Assembly (NCBI GenBank): GCA_964501275.1
Contig: CAZCSP010000014.1
Coordinates: forward strand, 20,960 to 84,959
Direction of reading: 5' to 3'
Length of the DNA stretch: 64,000 bases
From: 55-13 sp964501275
GTDB taxonomy: Bacteria; Armatimonadota; Fimbriimonadia; Fimbriimonadales; Fimbriimonadaceae
The notes beneath the pieces were generated by a model. The model was not told the origin of the DNA and made no database searches. It was given only the letters and a program-made list of their open reading frames with translations. Below are positions 16,377 to 25,095 of this stretch, one piece after another (the first letter of the stretch is position 1; each line of letters starts with the position of its first letter). A program made the position numbers and the translations under genes.

Positions 16377-19300
16377 ATGAAGTTACTTCAGGAAGCGATG
16401 CGCAGGGCACAAGGCTCCGCATCGCCACGCGGACTTGTTGCGATATTGGCAACGCTGGTCGCGCTAATCCTACCGACCGCGGCGTTTGCGTCGAGTGAAG
16501 CGAATATCAAGCTGAACTTCTCGGCTAACGACAAGATCATGCTGTATATCTCGCTGGCGATCGGTGTGCTCACCGTTGCCGGCGCGTTCTGGCTGCGTAG
16601 CGCGGTTCTCAAGAAATCGCCCGGCAGCGAGAAGATGCAGGCGGTTGGCGGAGCGATTCGCGAGGGCGCACTGGCCTATCTCAAGCAGCAAGTCAAGCTG
16701 ATGGCGGTCTTCGTGCTGATCCTTGGCGTTGGCCTGTTCTTCCTTTTTGATAAGAGCATCTTCGTCCCGCTGGCATTCGTCGCGGGCGTCGCCGCCTCCT
16801 ATATCGCGGGCTACTGGGGAATGCGAACGGCGGTCGATGGCAATATGCGGACCGCCAACGCCGCGCTCACCAGCTACAAAGCCTCTCTTGAAATCGCTTT
16901 CCGAAGCGGCGCGGTCGCCGGTCTTATTACCGTCGGCATGGGCCTCCTCGGCGCCACCATCCTGCTCTTGATCGGCGGGGACAAGGCGATGCTCCTTCTG
17001 ATCGGCTTTGGCTTTGGCGGCTCGCTGGCGGCTCTCTTCATGAGGGTTGGCGGCGGCATCTTCACCAAGGCTGCCGACGTGGGCGCGGACCTGGTTGGAA
17101 AGGTCGAAGCAGGGATCCCTGAGGACGACCCCCGCAACCCGGCCACCATCGCCGACAACGTGGGCGACAACGTCGGAGACTGCGCCGGTATGGCCGCCGA
17201 CGTTTTCGAGTCCTACGAAGTAACGCTCGTCGCCGCCATTGTGCTTGGCGCGGCAACCGCCACCCTCTTCGACCCCGTCACGGTCATGAAGCTGATTATC
17301 TTCGCCCTGATGGCCCGAGGCGTCGGCATCATCGCATCCGTCATCGGCATTTTCATGGTGAAGGGCTCCGACGACATCGACTCCGACCCGCTCAAGAGAA
17401 TCCGAAGCGGCTTCTACTGGTCGGCCGGTGTGGCGGGCATCGCCACCTGTGCTCTCGCCTACTTCATGATGGGCGGCGCGGGCAATCCGATCCAAACGTC
17501 GCGACTTGTGTCGAGCGTGGAGTCCATCAAGGGCGACATTCTTGCCATCAGCGCCGAAGTCAAGAAGATCGCGGCGGAGAAGAACATCCCCGAATACGCG
17601 GTCACTGACGAAGACATCAAGCTGACGGACGCCTTCAAGAACGTGGGCACGAATCCGATGAACGAAAGCCAGTTCCTCGGCGCCGCCCGACAGGTGACCG
17701 CCGAGCAGTTGGAAAGCCTGATCAAGCAGGATCAAGGCTATAAGCTGATCGACCCCGCTATTTCCGACAATCCCGCTTTGAACTATGCGGTGGCAAAGAC
17801 ATCACCGACCGGCGGGGAGCCGGAATTCATCACACTCAAGGAAGCGCTGACGACGGGCGGCTTCAAGGTCGTTCAGGTCAAGCAATCTGTTTCCCAGGGT
17901 GGGCCAACGCCTCCGATGGAGATGTCCACCTTCACCGTCGAACACGATATCGAAGGGCTGAAGGCGCGCCTCAACGAAAGCCCCAACCCCTCGTTTAAGC
18001 AGGAGTTGGTAGGCGAGCCGGAAACTCCCGTGCTCTTCGTGAATGGCAACGGAAGCGTCCGCTTGGGCGTTGGTTCCAAGATCACGGCGTTCACTCAAAC
18101 CCAGGGACTGTCCGTCTATAAGGAAACTCCGGCCAAGATGAAGGAGTTGACGACGAAGCAGGCGAGCGATCCTTCGGTCAGAACGCCCGCCCCCGAGCCG
18201 GCCTCTCTCGTTACTGTCGAGAAGACCACCGTGCCGTGGTACATGTTCTTCGCCGCCATCGCATTTGGCCTCATCATGGCCTTCATTATCGAGTGGCTGA
18301 CCGACTACTACGTATCTACTCATAAGAAGCCGGTCCAAGAGGTCGCAGGCGTATCCAGCGCCGGTCCCGCGCCCATGATCATTCAGGGCTTTGCCTATGC
18401 GGCGGAGTCCAGCGTCTTCATGGTGTTCGGCATCGTCATTGCGCTCCTCGCGCCTCTCTTCTTCTTCCCGCCTGCGCAATACGGCGGCAACTACATCCTG
18501 AGCTTCTATGGCGTCGCCCTGGTCGGCCTCGGTCTCTTGACCACCACCGGCTACGTGCTCGCCATGGACACCTTCGGTCCGATCTCCGACAACGCCCAGG
18601 GCGTCTACGAGATGTCGGGCGATGGGCATGACAACGAGTACGGCAGCAAGGCCGTTCAGCGACTCGATGCGGCGGGCAACACGACCAAGGCTCTCACCAA
18701 GGGCTTTGCCATCGCCACCGCCGTCGTGGCCGCGGTTGCCCTGTTCCACTCCTATCTGGAGGACGCCAAACTAAGCGCCATCGGCATCCGAATCGACATA
18801 CCCGAGATATTCCTCGGCTTCTTGATCGGCGCCGCCGCCCCCTATCTGTTCTCCGCCTCGACCATCAATGCCGTGGGACGCGCGTCCTTCAAGCTGATCA
18901 ACGAGGTTCGGCGGCAGTTCAAGAACGATCCCGGCATCATGGCGGGAACCAGCAAACCCGACTACGCCCGATGCGTGGCTATCGTCACCGAAGCCGCCCA
19001 GAAAGAACTGCTCGGCCCTGGCATCCTCGCCATCGCCCTCCCGGTCGCCGTTGCCTTTGGATTCTCCATCGGCAAGGTTCCGACTGCCGTTGGCGGCGAG
19101 ATGTACAACCTCACCGGAGCCCAGGCTCTGGGAGGCTTCCTCGCCGGAACCATCGCTTCGGGCCAGCTCATGGCGGTCCTCCTCGCCAACTCTGGCGGTA
19201 TGTGGGACAACGCGAAGAAGCTCATCGAGGATGGCCTCTACGGTGGCAAGGGATCGGAAGCCCACAAGGCGGGCGTTGTTTGCGACACGGTTGGCGATCC

Positions 19301-19628
19301 ATTCAAGGACACCGCCGGTCCGGCCCTCAACCCGCTGATCAAGGTTATGAACCTGGTCGCGCTGTTGATGGCCCCCTACGTCATCATGCCGCTCGGCAAC
19401 CCGACGCTGATCGGCATCACGCTGGTCGCTGTTGGCGCACTGGCGATCGCGATCTACATCTCCAAGAAGGGTTCGCTCTCAACGGAGCTTCAAAAGGCCG
19501 GAGCCATCGAAGGCTCCACCGCCTCCCCCGTTGCCCCGAGCCCTACTCCTCCCGCCGCGATCGAGGAATCCAAGCCTCAGCAAAGGATCACGGTCGAGGA
19601 CTCCGAAGAGGAAGCCGACAAAGGCTAA
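16377..19628 (+). CDS. hppA: Membrane-bound proton-pumping pyrophosphatase (K+-independent type) with large inserted domain
   Basis: Couples pyrophosphate hydrolysis to ion pumping across the cytoplasmic membrane. The 1083-residue protein has the catalytic DVGADLVGKVEAGIPEDDP (234-252) and DNVGDNVGDCAGMAADVFE (260-278) motifs and the C-terminal DTVGDPFKDTAGPALNPLIK. GNTTKA at 767-772 has lysine (K771) where K+-dependent enzymes have alanine, so it is predicted K+-independent and H+-pumping. Bacterial family members are usually about 670-800 residues; here about 250 residues (371-619), soluble and Ser/Thr/Pro-rich at the end, sit between two membrane helices. An extra N-terminal signal-like helix (18-37) and a charged C-terminal tail also exist. 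Confidence 0.95.
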   Translation: MKLLQEAMRRAQGSASPRGLVAILATLVALILPTAAFASSEANIKLNFSANDKIMLYISLAIGVLTVAGAFWLRSAVLKKSPGSEKMQAVGGAIREGALAYLKQQVKLMAVFVLILGVGLFFLFDKSIFVPLAFVAGVAASYIAGYWGMRTAVDGNMRTANAALTSYKASLEIAFRSGAVAGLITVGMGLLGATILLLIGGDKAMLLLIGFGFGGSLAALFMRVGGGIFTKAADVGADLVGKVEAGIPEDDPRNPATIADNVGDNVGDCAGMAADVFESYEVTLVAAIVLGAATATLFDPVTVMKLIIFALMARGVGIIASVIGIFMVKGSDDIDSDPLKRIRSGFYWSAGVAGIATCALAYFMMGGAGNPIQTSRLVSSVESIKGDILAISAEVKKIAAEKNIPEYAVTDEDIKLTDAFKNVGTNPMNESQFLGAARQVTAEQLESLIKQDQGYKLIDPAISDNPALNYAVAKTSPTGGEPEFITLKEALTTGGFKVVQVKQSVSQGGPTPPMEMSTFTVEHDIEGLKARLNESPNPSFKQELVGEPETPVLFVNGNGSVRLGVGSKITAFTQTQGLSVYKETPAKMKELTTKQASDPSVRTPAPEPASLVTVEKTTVPWYMFFAAIAFGLIMAFIIEWLTDYYVSTHKKPVQEVAGVSSAGPAPMIIQGFAYAAESSVFMVFGIVIALLAPLFFFPPAQYGGNYILSFYGVALVGLGLLTTTGYVLAMDTFGPISDNAQGVYEMSGDGHDNEYGSKAVQRLDAAGNTTKALTKGFAIATAVVAAVALFHSYLEDAKLSAIGIRIDIPEIFLGFLIGAAAPYLFSASTINAVGRASFKLINEVRRQFKNDPGIMAGTSKPDYARCVAIVTEAAQKELLGPGILAIALPVAVAFGFSIGKVPTAVGGEMYNLTGAQALGGFLAGTIASGQLMAVLLANSGGMWDNAKKLIEDGLYGGKGSEAHKAGVVCDTVGDPFKDTAGPALNPLIKVMNLVALLMAPYVIMPLGNPTLIGITLVAVGALAIAIYISKKGSLSTELQKAGAIEGSTASPVAPSPTPPAAIEESKPQQRITVEDSEEEADKG

Positions 19629-19636
19629 TCCTCTTT

Positions 19637-19680
19637 GAATCTGCTCCCCCCGACACGCCTCGTGTCGGGGGTACAGATTC
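19637..19680. terminator. Long hairpin between hppA and the convergent kinase gene
   Basis: CCCCCGACACG-CCT-CGTGTCGGGGG at 19647-19671 is an 11-bp perfect stem with a 3-base loop; outside it GAATCTG (19637) pairs with CAGATTC (19674-19680). It starts 9 bases after the hppA stop and lies 5 bases before the end of the opposing gene, fitting a bidirectional terminator, although there is no T-run. Confidence 0.65.
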
Positions 19681-19684
19681 CCAC

Positions 19685-20662
19685 TCACATGGCGAAGGAA
19701 GCCAGTCCCTCCATCGCGCGCAGATTGGCCAAGTGGTAGTCCGACGACTCCTCGTCCCAGACCCCGGTCCGGTCCGCTTCCGTCAGGTCCCACAGCGTAT
19801 CGACCAACCGGGTGAAACGCATCGTTGGCCCCAACAGCCAGGGATCAAAATCTGGCGGTCCGGCCTCCAAATACGCCCGATAGAATGCCCGCGCCTGACC
19901 AACGTCCAACTCAGTTCCGTCGGGCTTCTGGCAGCACTCCCACATCGCCCGTCCCACCTCCCAAAAGGTCCACTCCACCCGTGCCTCATCCCAGTCGATT
20001 ACGGCGACAATTTGGCCGTTCATGCCAATCAAATTGCCCGGGTAGAAGTCGCCATGCATGCAAGCTTTCTTCCAACCCGCCGATGCTTGCTCCTGAACCC
20101 ATGCCGCCAGCCGATCCCGTTCCATTCGCAGATCGATGCCCTCCTCGCGCACCTGGGCGGCAAATCGGAAGGCGCAACCGCTCCGGCTTCTTTGCACCGC
20201 CGCCCAATTCCACAGCGGATTGCGATCCCAGTCCATCGTCTCCAACGTCCAGCTTGGTTCTAAGCTAAGGCAGGCCGTTCGGTGATGGATTCGCCCGAGC
20301 AGTGCTCCCGTCTGGGCAACATCCACCGTCGCCACTTCCAGACGTTCGCCCTCTACAAACGGGAAGAGCGCGGCAAGGCGCTGATCCAGGCAGGCAACCG
20401 TCGCGCTGTCCCGATCGGCGAACGGAGGATGGACTTCATAAAGGTCAACCGTCTTCATGACCTGATGGGAAAAGGCCAGGGTCGTTTCGGATTGCGTGGG
20501 GTGGGCCAGCCGCAGGACATAGACGCCTGATTCGGCGTCCACTCGATACACCTGATTCCAACACCCGCCCGCCAGCGGCTCGACCCCATGAACCGCGCCG
20601 ATATCGTATCGCTCCTGAACTACCCGTACAAGGTCCGTTAAAACCATCTGTTCGATAACCAT
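19685..20662 (-). CDS. Aminoglycoside phosphotransferase/choline-kinase-like enzyme
   Basis: A 325-residue protein-kinase-fold small-molecule kinase. It has GGCWNQVYRV in the nucleotide loop, the catalytic Brenner motif HGDFYPGNLI and the metal-binding VIDWDEA. The family includes aminoglycoside, homoserine (ThrB2-type) and choline kinases; with metX and homoserine dehydrogenase elsewhere in the window, homoserine kinase is one option, but nothing decides it. The ATG at 20662 overlaps the upstream DUF1294 gene by 25 bases; ATG 20647 is also possible. Confidence 0.8.
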   Translation of the reverse strand: MVIEQMVLTDLVRVVQERYDIGAVHGVEPLAGGCWNQVYRVDAESGVYVLRLAHPTQSETTLAFSHQVMKTVDLYEVHPPFADRDSATVACLDQRLAALFPFVEGERLEVATVDVAQTGALLGRIHHRTACLSLEPSWTLETMDWDRNPLWNWAAVQRSRSGCAFRFAAQVREEGIDLRMERDRLAAWVQEQASAGWKKACMHGDFYPGNLIGMNGQIVAVIDWDEARVEWTFWEVGRAMWECCQKPDGTELDVGQARAFYRAYLEAGPPDFDPWLLGPTMRFTRLVDTLWDLTEADRTGVWDEESSDYHLANLRAMEGLASFAM

Positions 20663-20913
20663 ACGATGCCGACGATGTTCAGGATCACCGTGAGCCAAAA
20701 AGCGGCCTGAAATGAGGTTTTGCGGGTTTTGTGTCGGAAGATTCTTTGTCCTATCAAAGCGCCCGGCCAGCCTCCGGCCAAGCCTAGGATCAGCAAAGTG
20801 ACTTCCGGGATGCGGCCGGTTCCCTTTTGGGCGGCCCGCTTGTCCAACCAGTAGGCCATCATCGCCAACCCGCTGAGTACCGCATAGGCCAGGGTCAAGT
20901 CACTGACCGTCAT
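20638..20913 (-). CDS. DUF1294 small membrane protein
   Basis: A 91-residue protein with an N-terminal helix, a basic stretch (DKRAAQKGTGRIPE), the DUF1294 core LLILGLAGGWPGALIGQRIF followed by RHKTRKTSF, and a last membrane helix (FWLTVILNIVGIVWL). DUF1294 is found alone or fused to cold-shock domains; its role is unknown. It overlaps the upstream MmcQ/YjbR gene by 14 bases and the downstream kinase gene by 25 bases, so the three are translated together. Confidence 0.85.
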   Translation of the reverse strand: MTVSDLTLAYAVLSGLAMMAYWLDKRAAQKGTGRIPEVTLLILGLAGGWPGALIGQRIFRHKTRKTSFQAAFWLTVILNIVGIVWLSNRWF

Positions 20914-21280
20914 ATGTTTCCCTCAACTCTTTGGGCGCCTTGCTCCGCCAAGCCTCGATGATCAGGTCTTCCAGTTCCTCCGCCGACCAGTCCTCCAGCC
21001 GCACGATCACCGCCGGGTAACCGTTGTAGTGAGGATCATCGACGAAGCGGTCTGGGTTCTCGCTGATCAGGAGGTCCTTGGCCGATAGGTTGGGGACGAC
21101 GATGGCGATCACGGCGTCGTTGACCACCCGAGCTTTCTTGGGATGCACCCGCTCCAGCCACGACCACAAGATGCCTTTGGCCTTCCCCTTCACCACTACC
21201 GAAAACCCAAACCGTCCCTCGCCTTCCACCATGCCGGGGAGTCGGGAAGCGATTTGCCGAACATCGTCTTGAGTAGCCAT
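20900..21280 (-). CDS. MmcQ/YjbR-family protein
   Basis: A 126-residue protein of the MmcQ/YjbR (CyaY-like fold) DNA-binding-like family: RFGFSVVVKGKAKGILWSW near the N-terminus, NPDRFVDDPHYNGYPAVIVRL in the middle, and the C-terminal ELEDLIIEAWRSKAPKEL helix. The biochemical role of the family is not established. It is the first gene of the overlapping trio with DUF1294 and the kinase. ATG at 21280 is chosen; two nearer-upstream ATGs (21292, 21289) are in frame. Confidence 0.85.
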   Translation of the reverse strand: MATQDDVRQIASRLPGMVEGEGRFGFSVVVKGKAKGILWSWLERVHPKKARVVNDAVIAIVVPNLSAKDLLISENPDRFVDDPHYNGYPAVIVRLEDWSAEELEDLIIEAWRSKAPKELRETYDGQ

Positions 21281-21299
21281 GTCACCCATCACCCATTGC

Positions 21300-21520
21300 C
21301 ATCAGACCTTCATATGATACGGCGGCATCCAGAATAGCTTGGCTTATATGCACCGCTCTTCTTTGAACCACAGATGACGCAGATGTTCACAGATGGGAAG
21401 AACCACAAAAAATACAGAGGGCCACAAAAAGACGCGGAAGCGGTCTTCACGGATGACGGGTATTCCGAAGCAAAGGGGTTGGCTTTTTTGGAAAACACTC
21501 CCCAAAAACCAAAAGCCCAG
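21300..21520. repeat. Intergenic stretch with ACCACAGATG-type repeats
   Basis: GAACCACAGATGACGCAGATGTTCACAGATGGGAAGAACCACAAAA is a run of related words (CCACAGATGACGCAGATG, TTCACAGATGG, CTTCACGGATGACGG). Words of this type recur between genes in many bacterial phyla. After it come a short T-rich and a C/A-rich run (GGCTTTTTTGG ... CCAAAAACC). No gene is seen. Confidence 0.5.
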
Positions 21521-21528
21521 CGCCCTCC

Positions 21529-21984
21529 TCAGAAGTGCATCTCCCGATCCCCGTAGAGGGTCTGGATGTAGTTGATCTGGCCTTCGTGGTAGACCATATT
21601 CCAGTAGGGATGGAAGAGGCCGTCGCTCACCACGATCTTCCCCCAGGGTGCGGCGAACTCTTCCCCAAGCTCCTCATCGCGCACCGCCATCACAACCTCC
21701 GCATACTGCTCCGTGCTATCCCAAAGGACGCGAAGCATGATGTCCAAGTCCACGCCCTCCCAAGCCGGGGAATCGGGGAGATTCTCGAAACTGCGGGTGG
21801 GAATGATCCGGGCCACGCGCCAGTTGCCGTGGATGCAATCCGCCAACTGTTCCAGAACGCATCGGCCGTTGTCCAAGGGGACCCAGGTGAGGCGCTCGGA
21901 AGGCATCGCTTTGGTCGTCGCCGCCAACTGGCCGGCCTGATCCCTCAATCTTTTCGCCAGCGCCCGCTGAAGTTCCTGTGCCAT
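21529..21984 (-). CDS. DinB-family four-helix-bundle protein
   Basis: A 151-residue all-helical protein with the DinB/YfiT pattern: an N-terminal helix of about 30 residues, CIHGNWRVA with a histidine in helix 2, and VYHEGQINYIQTLYG near the C-terminus where the second metal-binding histidine normally sits in HHRGQ-type motifs. Members are often metal-dependent thiol-transfer or damage-linked enzymes; the substrate here is unknown. The ATG at 21984 gives a 16-base gap to the upstream diguanylate cyclase stop. Confidence 0.8.
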   Translation of the reverse strand: MAQELQRALAKRLRDQAGQLAATTKAMPSERLTWVPLDNGRCVLEQLADCIHGNWRVARIIPTRSFENLPDSPAWEGVDLDIMLRVLWDSTEQYAEVVMAVRDEELGEEFAAPWGKIVVSDGLFHPYWNMVYHEGQINYIQTLYGDREMHF

Positions 21985-22000
21985 ATCCGCCAGTATGTCA

Positions 22001-22759
22001 CTACGCCGAGGCGTCGCCATTGCTGGCAAAGGCGTAGCCCATCATGTTCCGTTTGGCGGCATACATAGCGATGTCGGCGCTGCGAATCAGGGAGTCGGGG
22101 TCTTCCCCGTTCTGCGGATAGCGGGCAATGCCGATGCTGGGGTTGACCGATACCGTCGTTCCCCGATGCTCGATTGTGCCGGAGACCTGCTCGATGATCT
22201 TGGCGGCGATCTTGGCCAGGTTCACATCGGCGCGGACGTCCATCAGGAGGCAGACAAACTCATCTCCTCCAATTCTCGCCACTACATCCGTCTCGCGGAT
22301 GGAACTCCGAAGCCGTTGGCCCACTACGCGCAGAACCTCGTCCCCCATCTCGTGCCCGTGTGCGTCGTTGATCGCCTTGAACTTGTCGAGGTCGATGAAC
22401 ATCACCGAGACCGTCCAGCCAAGTTCCCTGGCGAGGACGAAAGCCGATTGGATGCGATTTTGGAAGAGCATCCGGCTGGGCAGCCCCGTCACCTCGTCGT
22501 AGAGGGCCAGAAACCGGGCGTCCTCGCCTTCGATAGCCATCGGCCCCCACTCTTGAAGACTTCGCTGAATCTCGGCGACAACATTGTGCTGAGCCTCCAG
22601 GCAGTTCGCCAGCATTTGGCGGGCATGCGGATCGCTACCGATCAGGGCCTCCAACTGGTCCAATTGTCGGGCAACGTCTTGGCTTTGCGCCAAGAGACGG
22701 CGCATCCGTTCCAAGCCTTTCCCGTTCTCGGTCGGTCTTATGGTATTTACTCTCCCCAT
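22001..22759 (-). CDS. GGDEF-domain diguanylate cyclase
   Basis: Makes cyclic di-GMP from two GTP. The 252-residue soluble protein has an approximately 85-residue helical N-terminus rich in Q/R/E (probable coiled coil or novel sensor) and a complete GGDEF domain: DEVTGLPSR start, FIDLDKFK metal site (122-128), active-site GGDEF at 164-168 and the inhibitory I-site RETD at 155-158, five residues before it. It should be active and product-inhibited. No EAL/HD-GYP partner is in the window; the pilT genes are possible targets of c-di-GMP signalling. Confidence 0.93.
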   Translation of the reverse strand: MGRVNTIRPTENGKGLERMRRLLAQSQDVARQLDQLEALIGSDPHARQMLANCLEAQHNVVAEIQRSLQEWGPMAIEGEDARFLALYDEVTGLPSRMLFQNRIQSAFVLARELGWTVSVMFIDLDKFKAINDAHGHEMGDEVLRVVGQRLRSSIRETDVVARIGGDEFVCLLMDVRADVNLAKIAAKIIEQVSGTIEHRGTTVSVNPSIGIARYPQNGEDPDSLIRSADIAMYAAKRNMMGYAFASNGDASA

Positions 22760-22895
22760 TTCTCAACACAAGACCCCTGCAATTCAGGAGTCATATAGGG
22801 AGTTTGACGACCGGGAACGGGAAAACAGTGGGTTTGGCGAGTTATTCCTACCAAAGACAGGTAAGAATGGGTGACAAAAGTCGGAGTTCGCAGGC

Positions 22896-23597
22896 TTAGG
22901 CAGCTTTCCGAATCTCTCGGTAGGGGATCGGCTGGGTGGGCATCCGAGGGCCGCCAACCTCCAGATCGAAGTCCATCAAAAGCGTCTTGGCCACCGCCGC
23001 CCGATTCCTCAGCACAAAGTCCGCCGGCTTAGAGCCTTCGACCGCCGATGTCGGATCGACCTCCAGGCCGTAGCACCGGAACCAGTCGGAGTGCATCTCG
23101 GTACAGCCCGTCTGGGGCCAGGCCAAGTGAATGTTCGGCAGATGCGAGATCGCTCCCGTCGCGTCCTCTTGCAGGGCATGGGTCGGGTCTACGACGATGA
23201 TCGGCAAATGGGAGTGCTTGGCGACCATGTGGATATGGTGAACGTGTTCCGATTGGGTGTAGGCGCCAAAGAAGGGAGGCATCAAGATCACCGCCCTCGC
23301 CCCATGCCGCGCCGCATGTTGGGCCAAATCCAGGCTGAAGGAGGTTGAAAGGGTCGTCACATTGACCACAACCGACTTCGCATTCTGAGTCTCCCGAAGG
23401 ACCATCTCGACCAGGTGCTTGCGTTCTGAAAGCGACAAAGTAGGAAACTCGCCGGTCTCCGTAGCGATGGCAAACCCATCCACCCCTTGCTTGACATAGA
23501 AGCGCAGCAAACGGGAAAGACGCACCTCGCTCAGAGAAGCGCCATCGTCCGTGAACGGAGTCACGATGGGCACAAACCGTCCGGCTAATTCGAACAT
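22896..23597 (-). CDS. DapA/NanA-fold protein lacking the Schiff-base lysine
   Basis: The 233-residue protein follows the dihydrodipicolinate synthase/N-acetylneuraminate lyase barrel: FVPIVTPFTDDG, GVDGFAIATETGEFPTLSLSERK, VILMPPFFGAYTQ and LPIIVVDPTH. But the strand that should read GIKEAT with the catalytic lysine is NIHLAWPQTG, and the YN(I/V)P tyrosine position is VVDPT. The protein is also about 60 residues shorter than DapA. It is therefore predicted not to act as a class I aldolase; a divergent enzyme or binding protein is likely. ATG 23597 is chosen; a GTG two codons earlier is possible. Confidence 0.78.
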   Translation of the reverse strand: MFELAGRFVPIVTPFTDDGASLSEVRLSRLLRFYVKQGVDGFAIATETGEFPTLSLSERKHLVEMVLRETQNAKSVVVNVTTLSTSFSLDLAQHAARHGARAVILMPPFFGAYTQSEHVHHIHMVAKHSHLPIIVVDPTHALQEDATGAISHLPNIHLAWPQTGCTEMHSDWFRCYGLEVDPTSAVEGSKPADFVLRNRAAVAKTLLMDFDLEVGGPRMPTQPIPYREIRKAA

Positions 23598-23649
23598 CGC
23601 CACTGTAATGTTATGGCGATTTTCTCAGAAACTGGAGGGGGAGCCTTGA

Positions 23650-23745
23650 GGGGATGATTCGTGATGGAGGTGATTGACGTGAAAAGGGACGCAAAGTAAT
23701 CTTTTCCGATCTTCGCGTCCCTTTGTGTGCTTTGCTTCTTGGTGG
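23650..23745. repeat. GTGATGG word plus GGGACGCAAAG inverted repeat
   Basis: CGTGATGGAGGTGATTGACG (23656 on) is followed by AAAAGGGACGCAAAG ... CTTCGCGTCCCTTT and GCTTTGCTTCTTGGTGG. The GGGACG/CGTCCC arms make a hairpin between the DapA-like gene and the next minus-strand gene. The same CGCAAAG vocabulary occurs at 61034-61080 and 62649-62742. Confidence 0.5.
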
Positions 23746-23796
23746 TCGTTGAAGACTAACCGATCACCCAACGCCGTAGTGCCGAAACGCCGTCTC

Positions 23797-25047
23797 CTAC
23801 TTCCTTCTCACCGTGATCCACCGGATCTCTTCCACCGTCCGATCCCCGATCTTGGCGCGGAATCTGAGGGGCAGGGTTCCTTCGGCGTCGGCGGGGAGTT
23901 TCACCGTCAATACTCGGCGGACGCTGGCCCGGGAGTTGTAGATGATGAATCCCTTGTCATCTCCCTTCAGCACCTCCCAGTTCACGGGAACCTCCACGTC
24001 GCAGGTTCCGTCCAGGCGGTTGACGGTGTTGGACTTGATGTAGAAAGGAATCTTGATCTCCTGGACGCCTTGCTTCAGCTCGATCCGCTCATCGGCCAAG
24101 GAGAAGTCCACCAATGGCGCGATCCGCAGACTGGCTTGGATCATCGCGGGAGCCCCGTCGCTTGTGGTGAGGATCGAGGAGACGAGGTGGTAGCCGGTAG
24201 GGGCGTCCCGACCGGTCCTTGCCTCATAGTCCACAAAGGTCCTTCCTTTGCTGTCGAAGTTGGGAAAAGGCTGGCCGAGGGTTGCGGCGTGGCTGGCCAA
24301 GGGGCCGAGCGGCTTGATCTCGATCTTCTGCAGGCCGACATCCTCCTTCGTGCTGAAGGAGAACCGCACCTTGGTCGAACCGCCGGGCGTCACGGTCCGG
24401 CCCGGATTCTCAACCTTCCAATCCAACCCGACCGGCATCGCGCTGGCCCGCTCGGTGCGCAAGGTGACGACCTTTCCAAGCCGCGGATAGAACGGCTCGG
24501 TGGCTTGGGCCGACTGGGCCACGATGTCCATCCGCACCATATACCGCTCGCCATCCTTGATCGGCAGAAGCCCCAATCCAGGATCGACGATCGCCGCCTC
24601 GATCTGCGCCTCGGTCCCATCCGACTTCCCTTCTACGATTGCCGCGCGGTCGAACGCAGGAAGGCTTACCCAGCGGGGTCCAGCGACGTTGGTGGCGTCC
24701 AATTGGCGGGTCTGCATATATGCCCGCCCATTTGAGATGCGAAGCCGGAACTCCAGATTGTCCTTACCCACCAGCCAGCCGTTCTGCTTGTTGTCCAGAC
24801 TGATCACCAGGTCGCTATCAACCGGAATCCGCCCGGCCACATAAAGTCGCCCTGGCTCCCACTGGAGAAAGGCCTCGCCGGACGAAGTCTGGGTGAACAT
24901 GTCCCACTCGTCCGCCGTAATAGCGCCATCGATGACCGGCGTCATGGCCAACCGGGTCGGCGCGGCCACCGCCTGCGCGTCCGTATAAGGCGTCGGCTCT
25001 TGGGCGGCGACAAGGGTGAAAGCGGTTAAAAGGGCCGGTAAGGTCAT
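23797..25047 (-). CDS. Secreted protein with CBM9/DOMON-like N-terminal domain
   Basis: A 416-residue exported protein: signal peptide MTLPALLTAFTLVAAQ, then TPVIDGAITADEWDMF, the characteristic opening of family 9 carbohydrate-binding-like (DOMON-type) sugar or haem-binding domains, covering about residues 35-190. The rest is beta-rich with two Ig-like segments (around 200-300 and 300-415). No catalytic motif is visible. It may bind an extracellular polysaccharide; no hydrolase is adjacent. The 3' flank is the repeat region at 23650-23745. Confidence 0.68.
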   Translation of the reverse strand: MTLPALLTAFTLVAAQEPTPYTDAQAVAAPTRLAMTPVIDGAITADEWDMFTQTSSGEAFLQWEPGRLYVAGRIPVDSDLVISLDNKQNGWLVGKDNLEFRLRISNGRAYMQTRQLDATNVAGPRWVSLPAFDRAAIVEGKSDGTEAQIEAAIVDPGLGLLPIKDGERYMVRMDIVAQSAQATEPFYPRLGKVVTLRTERASAMPVGLDWKVENPGRTVTPGGSTKVRFSFSTKEDVGLQKIEIKPLGPLASHAATLGQPFPNFDSKGRTFVDYEARTGRDAPTGYHLVSSILTTSDGAPAMIQASLRIAPLVDFSLADERIELKQGVQEIKIPFYIKSNTVNRLDGTCDVEVPVNWEVLKGDDKGFIIYNSRASVRRVLTVKLPADAEGTLPLRFRAKIGDRTVEEIRWITVRRK

Positions 25048-25095
25048 GATTACAGGTATGGACGAACCAGAGCCCGGAACTGAGGCGGCAATTTT

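Noticed and set aside
16470..17735. 421-codon minus-strand frame within hppA
   Set aside because: Antisense of a strongly conserved membrane pyrophosphatase; composition is typical of a reverse-complement shadow.
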